Counted from the first letter of the stretch, positions 17,869-27,019 are shown. The stretch is DNA of 64,000 nucleotides from Pelomonas sp. Root405 (GCF_001425165.1 NZ_LMDU01000002.1:1-64000); one strand, 5' to 3'. Notes: generated from the sequence alone by a model not told the origin. Made by a program: numbers and translations.

Positions 17869-18188
17869 GCCACGGTCAACCGGCGTGTCTCGCGGTGCTC
17901 GAAGCCCTTGTCGCCGCGCCAGACGAAGGTCAGCTCACCGGACTTGTCGGCCCGCACCCAGAAGGCCAAATACGGATTGGCCGAGACGGCCGCGAACAGG
18001 TCGGCGGCAAAGACCAGCTCGCCATCGAGCCGGCATTCAAACCGCCGGACAAGGTCGCGCGGCAGGCGGTTGCCTTCATCGCTGGCGCGGTAGCCGGTCT
18101 CCATCGGATGCGCCACCGTTGCGCGCACCTCAAAGGGCTCGCCGGCCTTGATGGCGGCGGGCAGCGTGATGACCGCGCGGGTGGTCAT
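17865..18188 (-). CDS. soxZ: sulfur carrier complex subunit SoxZ
   Basis: SoxZ is the immunoglobulin-fold partner of SoxY in the periplasmic SoxYZ carrier and is exported as a complex with it. The 107-residue product (start ATG 18188) reads MTTRAVITLPAAIKAGEPFE, then VRATVAHPMETGYR and GNRLPRDLVRRFEC, matching the SoxZ family in length and motifs. It has no signal peptide, as expected for co-export with Tat-signal-bearing SoxY. The stop overlaps the soxA start. The gap from soxY is 160 bp and is filled by a repeat element. Confidence 0.93.
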   Translation of the reverse strand: MTTRAVITLPAAIKAGEPFEVRATVAHPMETGYRASDEGNRLPRDLVRRFECRLDGELVFAADLFAAVSANPYLAFWVRADKSGELTFVWRGDKGFEHRETRRLTVA

Positions 18189-18348
18189 CAGCGCCTGCCG
18201 GGCCGCCCCAAGGGCGCTGGCGCCCCCTCGGGGGGCTGAGTCCGCACACACAGCGTCCAGTGGACGCTGTGTGGCTGACGAAGGACCGGGCCACTGGCCC
18301 GGTGCGGCCTGCAAGGCGTCGAGCGAAGCGAGCGTGGGGGCTTCATGC
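18189..18348. repeat. compound palindromic intergenic repeat between soxY and soxZ
   Basis: The whole 160-bp gap is built from inverted repeats. A 13-bp perfect palindrome with a 1-base loop lies at 18247-18273 (CACACAGCGTCCA and its complement). A 9-bp pair with a 1-base loop lies at 18285-18303 (ACCGGGCCA). There are further GC blocks such as GGGCGCTGGCGCCC. The CCCCGAGGGGGCGCC-type block resembles a dispersed intergenic element I associate with Rubrivivax/Leptothrix-type genomes. It interrupts an otherwise overlapping gene string and could process or attenuate the mRNA. Confidence 0.7.
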
Positions 18349-18759
18349 TCAGGGCTCCACGCAGGCAGCGAGCGTCACGATGACATCCATGCCTGTCTGC
18401 CAGCAGCGCCCGTCTGCCGCTTTGGCGACGGCAACGATGCGCTGGCTGCGCGCCAGGCGCATGCGGGTGCCGAACTCCGGCTTGCCGTTGCCCGCGCCCA
18501 GGCTGACCTGCACGACCTGCGGCTCCGGGTTCAGCGGCGTGAACAGGGCCAGGCCCGTCACCGGCTCGCTGGCAACGACGCGCACTGGCACCGCGTTGCC
18601 GTTCTCCACCAATTCGGCAATCTCGATCTTCAATGCCCCCGCCACAGGGTCGCGGCCGGCCCAGTCACGGATGGCCGCCTGCATCGCCTCGTCGCTGGCC
18701 TGCGCCTCGGGCAGCAGCGCCAGCGCCGTGGCGCTCATGACGAATTCGCGCCGCTTCAT
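18349..18759 (-). CDS. soxY: SoxY-like sulfur carrier subunit with an atypical C-terminus
   Basis: SoxY normally carries sulfur intermediates on the cysteine of a C-terminal GGCGG swinging arm. The 136-residue product begins with a twin-arginine-type signal (MKRREFVMSATALALLP). It contains IEIAELVENGNAVPVRVVAS and FTPLNPEPQVVQVSLG, which are clear SoxY features. The end, however, reads VTLAACVEP: the cysteine is kept but the flanking glycines are not. That may change carrier flexibility or substrate. The start codon overlaps the soxX stop. Downstream lies the repeat-filled gap and then soxZ. Confidence 0.87.
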   Translation of the reverse strand: MKRREFVMSATALALLPEAQASDEAMQAAIRDWAGRDPVAGALKIEIAELVENGNAVPVRVVASEPVTGLALFTPLNPEPQVVQVSLGAGNGKPEFGTRMRLARSQRIVAVAKAADGRCWQTGMDVIVTLAACVEP

Positions 18760-19130
18760 GGCCTGGCCAGCGTTCCGAGATAGGCCACGATGTCGTCGAG
18801 CTGCTGCTCCGTCAGCGCCGGCTTGCCGGCCCAGGCCGGCGCCACGTCGCGCAGGCCTTCGGTCGAGCGGAAAGGTGGCATCACGGTGGCGGGGTTGAAG
18901 CGCCGCATGTCGGCAATGCGCTCGCGCAAGCTTTGGGCATCCAGGCGCGCCGCGCTGGCGTCCAGCGGCGGCGCCAGATTGCCCTGGTTGGCATCGCCCG
19001 CACTGTGCAGCGCATGGCAGAGCAGGCACAGGCTCTGCGTGCGGTCGGCCACCAGCGCCCGGCCGCGCTGCGCGTCACCGGGCTCGGCCTGGGCGCCGGC
19101 CGCCACGAGCAGCAGGGCCAGCGCGTACAT
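18756..19130 (-). CDS. soxX: sulfur oxidation monohaem c-type cytochrome SoxX
   Basis: SoxX is the electron-accepting monohaem subunit of SoxXA. The 124-residue product has a signal peptide ending near GAQA. One haem motif, CLLCH, spans residues 35-39, and a candidate axial methionine lies in ATVMPPFRS (about Met84). GNLAPPLDASAARLD and LDDIVAYLGTL are typical of SoxX. The start codon overlaps the stop of the molybdenum hydroxylase large subunit (TGATG) and its stop overlaps soxY. This ties the cytochrome translationally to the hydroxylase. Confidence 0.9.
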   Translation of the reverse strand: MYALALLLVAAGAQAEPGDAQRGRALVADRTQSLCLLCHALHSAGDANQGNLAPPLDASAARLDAQSLRERIADMRRFNPATVMPPFRSTEGLRDVAPAWAGKPALTEQQLDDIVAYLGTLARP

Positions 19131-21289
19131 CACACGAGAGGCTGGTTCTTCAGCGGCAGGTCGCGCACCCGCTTGCCCGTCGCTGCAAAGATCGCGTTCA
19201 GCACCGCCGGCGCCGCCACTGCGATGGTCGGCTCGCCGACACCGCCCCAGAAGCCGCCCGAGGGCATGACGATGGTCTCGACGGCCGGCATGTGCGCCAT
19301 CTTCAGCACCGGGTAGGTGTCGAAGTTCTGCTGCTCGACGCGGCCGTCCTTGACGGTGATCTCGCCGAAAAGCGCTGCGGAAAGCCCGTAGACGAAGCTG
19401 CCCTCGACCTGCGCTGCGATCTGCTGCGGGTTGACCGCATGGCCGGGGTCGGTGGCGGCAACGATGCGGTGGATCTTCAGCTCGCCCTTCTTCGACACCG
19501 ACACCTCGGCGCAGGCCGCCACATAGCTGCCGAAGCCCATGATCTGCGCCAGGCCCAGGTGGCGGCCCTTTGGCCGTGGCTTGCCCCAGCCGGCCTTGGC
19601 GGCCACGGCGTTCAGCACGGCCAGATGCTTGGGGCTTGCGGTCAGCAGTTCGCGGCGCAGCTCCAGCGGGTCGCGCTTGGTGGCATGGGCCACCTCGTCG
19701 AGGAAGCACTCCAGATAGACCGCGTTCTGGTTCAGGTTCACGCCGCGCCAGAAGCCCGGCGGCACCGTCGGGTTGCGCATCGCATGGTCGATCAGCAGGT
19801 GGGGCACCGCATAGCCCAGCGCGCCTTCCGCGCCACCGGCGTTCAGGCCCTGGAAGACGGCCGGGTCCTTGCCGTCCTTGATGTTCTGCGGAAAGATGCC
19901 CGCGACGATGCTCTGGCCGGAGATGCGCATGTGCAGCGCAGTCAGCTTGCCCGCGGCGTCCAGGCCGGCCGTCAACTTGCACTGCGTGACCGGGTGGAAG
20001 CGGCCGTGCAGCATGTCCTCCTCGCGGGTCCAGATCAGCTTGACCGGCGTGCCGGGCAGCTCCTTGGCAATGGCCACGGCCTGGCGCACCCAGTCGTGCA
20101 CGGCACCGCGCCGGCCGAAGCCGCCGCCCAGGTGCAGCTTGTAGACCTCGCAGGCGGACGGCGGCAGGCCCGACGATTCGGCCGCCGCGGCCAGCGCAGC
20201 CTCGCCGTTTTGCGTCGGCGTCCAGACCTCGCAGCGCTCCGGCGTCCATTTGGCGGTCGCGTTCATGACCTCCATGCAGGCGTGGTTCTGGTGCGGGTAG
20301 CTGTAGACGGCCTCGACCTTGCGCGCCGCACCGGCCAGCGCGGCTTTCACGTCGCCCTGGGCGCTGCCGACCGCCGCCGTGTCGGCGTCCAGGCCTGCCT
20401 TCAGGATGGCGGCCGTGTCAGCGCTGTTCTGCGTCGCGTTGGCGCCCTCGTCCCAGACGATGGGCAGCGCGTCCAGCGCCGTCTTGGCGCGCCACCAGGT
20501 ATCCGCCACCACGGCCACGGCCGTGTCGCCGACCTTGACGACCTTCTTCACGCCCGGCCGCTTCTCGACCTCGGTCGCGTCGAAGCTCTTGAGCTTGCCG
20601 CCGAACACCGGGCAATCCTTGATGGCCGCGTTCAGCATGCCGGGCAACTGCAGGTCCATGCCGTAGACCAGCGAGCCGTCCAGCTTGGCCTTGGTGTCCA
20701 GGCGCTTCATCGGTCGGCCGGCCAGCTTCCAGTCCTTGGCGTCCTTCAGCTGGATGTCGGCCGGCGCCGCCAGCTTGGCGGCCTCGGCGGCGAGCTGCCC
20801 GTAGCTCAGCTTCTTGGCCCCATGGGTCACCCAACCCGAGGCCGTCGCGCATTCCACGACGGCCACATTCCACTGGTTGGCCGCCGCCTGGATCAACAGC
20901 GCGCGCGCCAGAGCCCCGCCCTTGCGAACGTACTCATGAGACTCGCGCACGCCGCGGCTACCACCGGTGCTCATGCTGCCCCAGGCGCGGTTGCGCGCCA
21001 GGTTCTGGCCCGGCGTCGGGTATTCGGTCTTCACCTTGGCCCAGTCGCATTCCAGCTCCTCGGCCACCAACTGGGCCAGGCCGGTCAGCGTGCCCTGCCC
21101 CATCTCGGAACGCGCAATGCGGATGACCGTGGTCTCGTCCGGGAGGATCTGCACCCAGGCGTTCAGCTCGGGCGCGGCGTTGGGTTCGGCGCTCTGGGCA
21201 AGACCCGGCACATGGAAACCGACCATCAGGCCGCCGGCAGCGGCACTCGTGGCGCTGAGGAAGCCGCGCCGGTTCAGAACGGCGCTCAT
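19130..21289 (-). CDS. xanthine dehydrogenase-family molybdopterin-binding subunit (IorB/aldehyde oxidoreductase-like)
   Basis: This is the large catalytic subunit of a two-component molybdenum hydroxylase in the isoquinoline 1-oxidoreductase/membrane aldehyde dehydrogenase group. The 719-residue product starts at ATG 21289 with a Tat signal ([20 protein letters not shown]), so the mature enzyme is periplasmic. [20 protein letters not shown] and [18 protein letters not shown] are cofactor-domain signatures. [20 protein letters not shown] near the end contains the catalytic glutamate region. No FAD subunit is encoded, so electrons must leave through the Fe-S subunit to a cytochrome. The adjacent SoxX, whose start overlaps this stop, is a candidate. 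The substrate is unknown. Confidence 0.88.
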   Translation of the reverse strand: MSAVLNRRGFLSATSAAAGGLMVGFHVPGLAQSAEPNAAPELNAWVQILPDETTVIRIARSEMGQGTLTGLAQLVAEELECDWAKVKTEYPTPGQNLARNRAWGSMSTGGSRGVRESHEYVRKGGALARALLIQAAANQWNVAVVECATASGWVTHGAKKLSYGQLAAEAAKLAAPADIQLKDAKDWKLAGRPMKRLDTKAKLDGSLVYGMDLQLPGMLNAAIKDCPVFGGKLKSFDATEVEKRPGVKKVVKVGDTAVAVVADTWWRAKTALDALPIVWDEGANATQNSADTAAILKAGLDADTAAVGSAQGDVKAALAGAARKVEAVYSYPHQNHACMEVMNATAKWTPERCEVWTPTQNGEAALAAAAESSGLPPSACEVYKLHLGGGFGRRGAVHDWVRQAVAIAKELPGTPVKLIWTREEDMLHGRFHPVTQCKLTAGLDAAGKLTALHMRISGQSIVAGIFPQNIKDGKDPAVFQGLNAGGAEGALGYAVPHLLIDHAMRNPTVPPGFWRGVNLNQNAVYLECFLDEVAHATKRDPLELRRELLTASPKHLAVLNAVAAKAGWGKPRPKGRHLGLAQIMGFGSYVAACAEVSVSKKGELKIHRIVAATDPGHAVNPQQIAAQVEGSFVYGLSAALFGEITVKDGRVEQQNFDTYPVLKMAHMPAVETIVMPSGGFWGGVGEPTIAVAAPAVLNAIFAATGKRVRDLPLKNQPLV

Positions 21290-21780
21290 GCCTGGCCTCC
21301 CTCGATGACGATGGGAATCTGCTTGCGCTGCACCTGGCCGGCCGCCAGGTGGATGGCCGCACGCACGCGGTTGTAGGTGCCGCAGCGGCAGATGTTGGTC
21401 ATGGCCGCGTCGATGTCGGCGTCGGTCGGTTTCGGCTTGCTCTTCAACAGCGCTGCGGCGGCCATCAGCATGCCGCTCTGGCAGAAGCCACACTGCGGCA
21501 CGTCGAGCGCGTCCCAGGCCTTCTGCAGTGGGTGGGAAGCATTGGGCGCCAGGCCCTCGATGGTGGTGACCTTCTGCGCCGCCGTCAGCGCCGAAGCCGG
21601 CATCACGCAGCTGCGCACCGGCGCGCCGTCGATGTGCACCGTGCACGCACCGCACTGGGCCACACCGCAGCCGTATTTGGTGCCCGTCAGGCTCAGCTGC
21701 TCGCGCAGCACCCAGAGCAGCGGCGTATCGGCTTCCGCCTCGTACTGCATCCGCTTGCCGTTGACCGTCAATTCCGCCAT
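21286..21780 (-). CDS. (2Fe-2S)-binding small subunit of the molybdenum hydroxylase
   Basis: This is the electron-transfer subunit partner of the downstream large subunit. The 164-residue product (start ATG 21780, [20 protein letters not shown]) has a plant-type 2Fe-2S motif ([16 protein letters not shown]) and a second, helical 2Fe-2S domain ([11 protein letters not shown] and [14 protein letters not shown]). It lacks a signal and is presumably exported with the Tat-bearing large subunit. The stop overlaps the large-subunit start by 4 bases. It is the first gene of the minus-strand string that continues through soxXYZA to the sheath gene. A GGGAG sequence precedes the ATG. Confidence 0.93.
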   Translation of the reverse strand: MAELTVNGKRMQYEAEADTPLLWVLREQLSLTGTKYGCGVAQCGACTVHIDGAPVRSCVMPASALTAAQKVTTIEGLAPNASHPLQKAWDALDVPQCGFCQSGMLMAAAALLKSKPKPTDADIDAAMTNICRCGTYNRVRAAIHLAAGQVQRKQIPIVIEGGQA

Positions 21781-21893
21781 GCCGCTGCTCCCGTATGCCA
21801 CCTTGGCGGGCGGCAGACTAGCAGGGTCTGCGCCGCTCTGTCACGCGGTCAGCAATCCGACCGAGCGCGGCGCTGGGTTGAAGCGCCGGGCGC

Positions 21894-23462
21894 TCACCGC
21901 CGCGTCAGCACCGCCTTCTCGACAGCCGCCCAAGGCACCAGCTTGAAGTTCTGCGGCCCGTGCGGCAGGCGCTTGTGGCCGTCCTGCACGACGAGCACAC
22001 CCTCGGCGTAGGGCCCGCCCAGGTTGGCGCCGGTCAAGTCCAGCCCATCGGTTTCCGACACGGCGTCGATGCCGAGCGCCGTGTTGATGCCGATGGCAAA
22101 CGTGCCGCGCTGCGCGAATGGCCGCTTGATGTCGTAGACGGCGAAGGAGTCGCTGCCCTGCGAAGACACGACCAGCCAGCCGCGGCCGGGGTGGAGGGCC
22201 AGGCCTTCCACATCGGGCGTCAGGCCCGGGCCGGCCGTGATGACCAGCTGTGGCGCACTGCCCGCCGTGGACAGGTCCAAGCGCCAGACGCCGCGCTTCT
22301 CCTCGCCGACGAACAGCGCGCCATTCGCCTCGTCGACGACGCAGCCTTCGGGCTGGCTGTCCAGGCGGAACTCGGCGACTTGCTCGGACTGCCAGGTCTT
22401 GCCTGACAGCTTCAGCCGCAGCCGCAGCACGCGGCCGTCCTTGTCGTTCGGGAAGACATCCAGCCCGCCCTCGGCATTGCGGCCGACACAGACACCGTAG
22501 ATGTCGTCCAGCCCGGTCTTCAGCCGCGCCAGTTCGCTCACCTTGCCGCCGGCCGACACGCCGAACAGCACCAGGCCGGCCTCGTCGCGCTGCGTGGCCA
22601 CGGCCAGGTCGAGCTTGCGGCCGCCGTAGGCCAAGCCCTGGCGCAGGTCGACGTTGTTGATGCGGCCCACGGGCAGGAACTGGCGCTCGCGGCCATTCAG
22701 GCCGTAGACGGCCAGGCCGCGCTTCTTGTCGGTGCCGAGGATCAGGCTCTGCGCGCCGCTCGTCGGGTGCACCCAGATGGCGGGGTCGTCGGCCGCATCG
22801 CCGGCCTCGCGCATCGGCTGGGTCTGGCCAGTCGGCAGCACGACGGGTGGGCGCATCGGCGCCGCGGCAGCTGGGTGCTCGGCCAGCCAGGTGTCCAGTC
22901 GCGCATGCAGCGCCTTCTCGCCCGACTCGGCATCGGCCATCAGCAGGCGCCGGCCGGCCCGCTCGGCGTTGGCGGAAAGCGCCCACAGCCCCACGCCGGG
23001 TTCGGCAACGTAGAGCGTGCTCTCGGCATCGCGCACGCGGCAGGCGCTGGGCGCCAGTGGCGTGGCCAGGTGCTGCACCGGCAGCGCACGCTGGCCGTCG
23101 ATCAGCCATTGCTCGGACAAGCCTTCGTTGCCGAGCAGGAAGAGCTGCAGCAGGCCCTGCGGGTCGCGGTAGAGGCAGAGCTGCTCGACCCCCAGCGCCG
23201 GCGGGGCCCAGGCCGCGTCGCGCTTCAACTGGCCGCCTTCGGCGCGCCAGAGCTGGATCTGGCCGCTGTCGGCGTCCTGCAGCACGGCCAGCGCGCCGCC
23301 GTCGTGGCGCTGGTCCATGTGCTTGGCGCGCACGGCATGCCGGGCCAACACGCGGCCGGCGTCGTCGTACAGCTCCAGCGCTGCCTTGCCCAACGCAAAG
23401 CGCTCGGCCTGGGCGCCGCTGAGACAGGCCGTCAGGACCAGGGTCAGGAGAACGCGTTTCAT
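21894..23462 (-). CDS. beta-propeller phytase, two-domain form
   Basis: Beta-propeller phytases release phosphate from calcium-phytate. The 522-residue product has a signal peptide (to about residue 19). The C-terminal half (about 230-520) is a canonical phytase propeller with DDPAIWVHP, LGTDKKRGLAVYGLNGR and QPEGCVVDEANGALFVGEEK. The N-terminal half (about 20-210) looks like an incomplete propeller domain, as in known dual-domain phytases. The start overlaps the stop of the TonB receptor gene (TGATG). The two form a uptake-and-hydrolysis pair found in several Gram-negative bacteria. Confidence 0.9.
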   Translation of the reverse strand: MKRVLLTLVLTACLSGAQAERFALGKAALELYDDAGRVLARHAVRAKHMDQRHDGGALAVLQDADSGQIQLWRAEGGQLKRDAAWAPPALGVEQLCLYRDPQGLLQLFLLGNEGLSEQWLIDGQRALPVQHLATPLAPSACRVRDAESTLYVAEPGVGLWALSANAERAGRRLLMADAESGEKALHARLDTWLAEHPAAAAPMRPPVVLPTGQTQPMREAGDAADDPAIWVHPTSGAQSLILGTDKKRGLAVYGLNGRERQFLPVGRINNVDLRQGLAYGGRKLDLAVATQRDEAGLVLFGVSAGGKVSELARLKTGLDDIYGVCVGRNAEGGLDVFPNDKDGRVLRLRLKLSGKTWQSEQVAEFRLDSQPEGCVVDEANGALFVGEEKRGVWRLDLSTAGSAPQLVITAGPGLTPDVEGLALHPGRGWLVVSSQGSDSFAVYDIKRPFAQRGTFAIGINTALGIDAVSETDGLDLTGANLGGPYAEGVLVVQDGHKRLPHGPQNFKLVPWAAVEKAVLTRR

Positions 23463-25942
23463 CAGTGCAGGCTCCACTTCACGCCGATCTTGACGCTGCG
23501 ACCATAGCGCTCGTACTGCGCGTTCTGCGCCGGCGTGGCCTGATAGACGTAGTAAGGCTCGTTGATCAGGTTGGCCGCCTCGAAGCCGAATTCCAGCTGC
23601 TTGCTGGGCGCGTACTTCAGCGAGAAGTCCAGGCGCTTCTGGCCGTCCACGCGCAGGTCCTTGGCCGCGTCGAAGACGTCGCCGACCTCGATCAGGTAGG
23701 AGGACTGCTGGTTCATCGCCAGGCGCGTGCTGAAGCCGTGGCCCTCCCAGCCCAGGCTGAGGTTGAAGCTGCGGTCGGACTGGCTGGGCAGACTGATCTC
23801 GCGGCTCTTCCAGGTACCGCCGTCGTAGCCGCCGACGCGCGCCTTGGAGCTCACGAAGCTGACGTTGGCGCCGACGATGAGACCGTTGAACGGTGCCGGC
23901 AGGCCGCGCAGGGCCTGCGCATAGGCCAGCTCCACGCCGTGCAGCTTGGCGCTGTCGCCATTGGCGTAGGTGACGACCTCGTCGAAATCCTCCCAGCCGG
24001 GGCTGCCGGCCAGGTCGGTCTGGAAGACGAAGTCCTTGATGCGCTTGGTGAACACATAGGCCGACAGCGTGCCGTCGCGACCCAGGCCTTGCTCCACGCC
24101 GAGATCCAGGTTGCGCGAGCGCAGCGGCTTGAGCCTGGGGTTGCCCAGCTCGGCCTCGTCGCCGTCCACCAGCATGCCCGGCGACAGCTGCTCGAAGCTG
24201 GGGCGCACCAGCGAACTCGTCAGCGCCGCGCGCAACAGCAGCTGGTTGCCGAAGTCGTGGCGCAGCAGCAGCGCAGGCAGCCAATGCGTACTGCGTGTGT
24301 CGACGCTGACGGGCTGCGCTTCTTCATTGAACAGCGCCATGCCGCGCGCCTTGAACGTGATGCGTTCCATGCGCAGTCCACCCAGCAGCTGCAGGCCGCC
24401 GCTTTCCCAGGTGGCCTGGGCATAGCTGGCATCGATGTTTTCCTTCATGTCGAAGTCGCCCACCAACGAATCTTCATCGTCGCGCGAGCCGGCCAGGTCG
24501 ATGCCGCGCCACAGCGCGCGCACCTTGCCCGCGTCGATGGCCGGACCGAAGCCGCCGCCCCATGGGTAGCTGACGCCACCGCTGCCGGCCACGTCGGCCA
24601 GGCCGCGCTCGCCCAGCGTGTCGCTGTCCAGCACATACGTTTCCTGCTGGTTGTCCTTGTGGCGGCGCGTGGCCTTGGCGCCGGTCATGAACTCCAGGCT
24701 GGCGCCGCCGGCCAGGTCAAAGCTGCGCTTCAGGTCCAGCTTCAGGTGGCGCACGCGGTCGCGGGCACGGCTGTCTTCCACCTCCACCTCGTCCAGCTCG
24801 TAGGCCGACGCATCACGCAGCGCGGCCGGGCTTTGCAGCAGCGGGCGGCGGCTGTCCGCAAAGCCCAGGCCGGCGAAGTCCGCCTCGAAGGCTGCGCCCG
24901 CCAGCCCCTCGGGCGTCCGCTCTTCCGCGCGGCCCAGGCCGGCCTCGGCGCCGAGTTGCCAGCCCGCTGCTTCCACGCTGCCGCCCAGTGCCAGCGACGC
25001 CGTGCGGGCCGTCTCCTTGCGTGCCTTCAGGCTGCGCACGACCGTGCCTTCGCCCAGTTCACCGGCGCCCTGCGCATCCTCGAACTCCACAGCCAGCGAC
25101 TGGCGCTGCTCGTCGTCGGTAAAGCGGCTGGCAAAGCCGCGCAGATACAGCTGCTGGCCGGCGGCGGGCCGCCAGTCCAGGCTCATCGCCGCACCCGTGC
25201 GCGAGCGCAGGATGGTGTAGCGGCGCAGCTCCAGCTCCTCCAGCTTGCCGTCCTCGTCCCAGGCGCCGCCGGTCTCGACGTTGTCGCTGGCGAAGCGGCG
25301 CTGGTCGCGTGACACCGACACGGCCAGGCCCAGCTTGCCGTCTGCAAAGCGGTCGGCGAAGGTCAGCCCGGCGCGGGGCCGGGTCTTGCCCAGATTGCTG
25401 TCGTGGTTGGCACCGGCATCCAGCACCAGCAGCCTGCCCTGCACGTCGAACGCCGTCAGCGTGTTCACGCTGACGCTGCCGCCCAGGCTGCTCGCATCCA
25501 TGTCGGGTGTCAGCGTCTTGTGCACTTCCAGCGAGCGGATCAGGCCGGCCGGCACCACGTCCAGCCCCGGCGCGCGGCGACCGGCCTCGGAGGCCGGCAC
25601 CGTGGCGCCGTTGATGCTGATGGTGTTGTAGTCCGACCCGAGGCCGCGCACCCGCACGAAGCGGCCCTCGCCCTGGTCGCGCTCCAGCGTCACGCCGGGC
25701 AGCCGGGCCAGCGCCTCGGCGGCGTTGTCGTCAGGCAGCTGGCCGATGGCGTCGGCATGCACGACGCTGAGCAGCCCTTGAGCGTCGCGCTGCTTGTCCA
25801 GCGCCGACCGCAGGCTGGCGCGCTGGCCGGTGACGACGACGCTGTCGAGCTGCCGGGGCTGGGTTTGGGCTTGGGCCGAGAAGGCCAGGCCCAGGGCCAG
25901 GCCGAGCAGGCTCAGGCGCGGGAGTTTGTTGTTGTGATGCAT
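23462..25942 (-). CDS. TonB-dependent outer membrane receptor (phytase-linked)
   Basis: This outer-membrane beta-barrel transporter is driven by TonB. The 826-residue product starts at ATG 25942 (MHHNNKLPRLSLLGLALGLA) with a signal peptide ending at AQA, followed by the TonB-box-like LDSVVVTGQRAS. The plug domain has DNAAEALARLPGVTLERDQG, RVRGLGSDYNTISINGA and SLGGSVSVNTLTAF, in the style of the TIGR01782 receptor group. It ends YERYGRSVKIGVKWSLH with a C-terminal aromatic-rich strand. Coupling to the phytase suggests uptake of phytate or its breakdown products; this is inference. Confidence 0.92.
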   Translation of the reverse strand: MHHNNKLPRLSLLGLALGLAFSAQAQTQPRQLDSVVVTGQRASLRSALDKQRDAQGLLSVVHADAIGQLPDDNAAEALARLPGVTLERDQGEGRFVRVRGLGSDYNTISINGATVPASEAGRRAPGLDVVPAGLIRSLEVHKTLTPDMDASSLGGSVSVNTLTAFDVQGRLLVLDAGANHDSNLGKTRPRAGLTFADRFADGKLGLAVSVSRDQRRFASDNVETGGAWDEDGKLEELELRRYTILRSRTGAAMSLDWRPAAGQQLYLRGFASRFTDDEQRQSLAVEFEDAQGAGELGEGTVVRSLKARKETARTASLALGGSVEAAGWQLGAEAGLGRAEERTPEGLAGAAFEADFAGLGFADSRRPLLQSPAALRDASAYELDEVEVEDSRARDRVRHLKLDLKRSFDLAGGASLEFMTGAKATRRHKDNQQETYVLDSDTLGERGLADVAGSGGVSYPWGGGFGPAIDAGKVRALWRGIDLAGSRDDEDSLVGDFDMKENIDASYAQATWESGGLQLLGGLRMERITFKARGMALFNEEAQPVSVDTRSTHWLPALLLRHDFGNQLLLRAALTSSLVRPSFEQLSPGMLVDGDEAELGNPRLKPLRSRNLDLGVEQGLGRDGTLSAYVFTKRIKDFVFQTDLAGSPGWEDFDEVVTYANGDSAKLHGVELAYAQALRGLPAPFNGLIVGANVSFVSSKARVGGYDGGTWKSREISLPSQSDRSFNLSLGWEGHGFSTRLAMNQQSSYLIEVGDVFDAAKDLRVDGQKRLDFSLKYAPSKQLEFGFEAANLINEPYYVYQATPAQNAQYERYGRSVKIGVKWSLH

Positions 25943-26116
25943 TGCAAATGCCGACTGAGTGGGTGGATAGCCGCCATGCTCGCGACCACCCATGGCGCCC
26001 GTTTGAATCGGTTGTCACAAAGGCGGGTTGGCGCACGCCGGTGTGGCGCGTGAGCCGATCCGACTCCCCCGCCGCGCCTTCGCCACGCTGTCACACGGCC
26101 TTCATACGATGCCGCG

Positions 26117-27019
26117 ATGAACCGCCTGACGCTCCCTGGCCCGCGCCTTGACCTGCCGCTGAACCTGCTGCTGCGCGAGGTCTTCTATCCGCTGCTCGCC
26201 GTGCTGATGGTTGGGCTGACGCTGGTGTTTGCCGTACTCGGCAGCGTGAAGCCGCTGGTGGAATGGCACGGGATGGACGTGCTGGCCGAAGGCGGCATGG
26301 CGCTGATGGTGGGCGTGTGGCTCGTCTACGTGCGCGGCAGCCGGCCTGCTGGTCGCGTGACGACCTGGCTGACGCTCGGTCTGGCCGGGATGCTGGTGGG
26401 CGAATGGGTGGACGCGCTGGACGAGGTCTGGCGCCTGCCCAAGGCCGCCGTCTGGGACAACTGGCTGGAGGCGCTGACGCCGCTGGGCATGGTGCTGCTG
26501 ACGGTGGGCCTGCACTTCTGGCGCCAGGAGCAGCGCGTGCTGAGCCGGCAGCTCGCCCAGCGCGAGCGCTTCCTGCGCGACCACCGCGCGGTCGACCGTG
26601 TCACGCAGCTGGCCGATGCCGGCTACATGGCCGAGCAGATCCAGCTCGAACGCAGCCTCGGCCGCACGGCTTGCGTGCTGATGCTGGGCTTCGATGGCTT
26701 TGACCGCCTGACGCGTGAGCTGGGCATGCAGGCGGCCGACCACGCGCTGGAAGCCGCCAGCCTGACGCTGCTGCTCAACCTCAGGCCCGGCGACCTGCTG
26801 TGCCGCTATGCCGGCGACCGCTTCGTCGTGCTGCTGCCCGATTGCGGCGCGGCCGAGGGTCGGCGGCTGGGTGACGAACTGAAGGCCGCGCTCGAACCGC
26901 TGAACTTCAACGGCAGCGACGGCCAGCGCCTGCGCTTGCCGGTGCGCGCCGCGCACGGCGACACGGCCGGCAGCGAGCCGCCAGCGCAGCTGTTGCTGGG
27001 CCTGCTGAGGCGCCTGTGA
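26117..27019 (+). CDS. membrane protein with a degenerate GGDEF domain
   Basis: The 300-residue product has about four hydrophobic helices (residues 20-135). A GGDEF-fold domain follows (VDRVTQLADAGYMAEQIQLE, MLGFDGFDRLTRELG, RYAGDRFVVLLPD). The catalytic GGDEF signature reads AGDRF, so diguanylate cyclase activity is unlikely. It may bind nucleotides or act as a scaffold. It is translationally coupled (GTGA) to the downstream AraC-type regulator. A TACGAT -10 box ends 6 bases before the ATG, so the message may be leaderless. It is divergent from the TonB receptor. Confidence 0.8.
   Translation: MNRLTLPGPRLDLPLNLLLREVFYPLLAVLMVGLTLVFAVLGSVKPLVEWHGMDVLAEGGMALMVGVWLVYVRGSRPAGRVTTWLTLGLAGMLVGEWVDALDEVWRLPKAAVWDNWLEALTPLGMVLLTVGLHFWRQEQRVLSRQLAQRERFLRDHRAVDRVTQLADAGYMAEQIQLERSLGRTACVLMLGFDGFDRLTRELGMQAADHALEAASLTLLLNLRPGDLLCRYAGDRFVVLLPDCGAAEGRRLGDELKAALEPLNFNGSDGQRLRLPVRAAHGDTAGSEPPAQLLLGLLRRL

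Noticed and set aside
17143-19130. Complete thiosulfate oxidation (Sox) pathway
   Set aside because: SoxB and SoxCD are absent from the window, and SoxY has an altered carrier tail, so a full pathway cannot be claimed.
26088-26105. Possible Pho box (CTGTCAC, 4 bases, CCTTCAT) near the TonB receptor/phytase divergent region
   Set aside because: The second unit is a weak match, the direction faces the GGDEF gene rather than the phytase, and no -10 lies 10 bases downstream. The site overlaps the TACGAT box instead.
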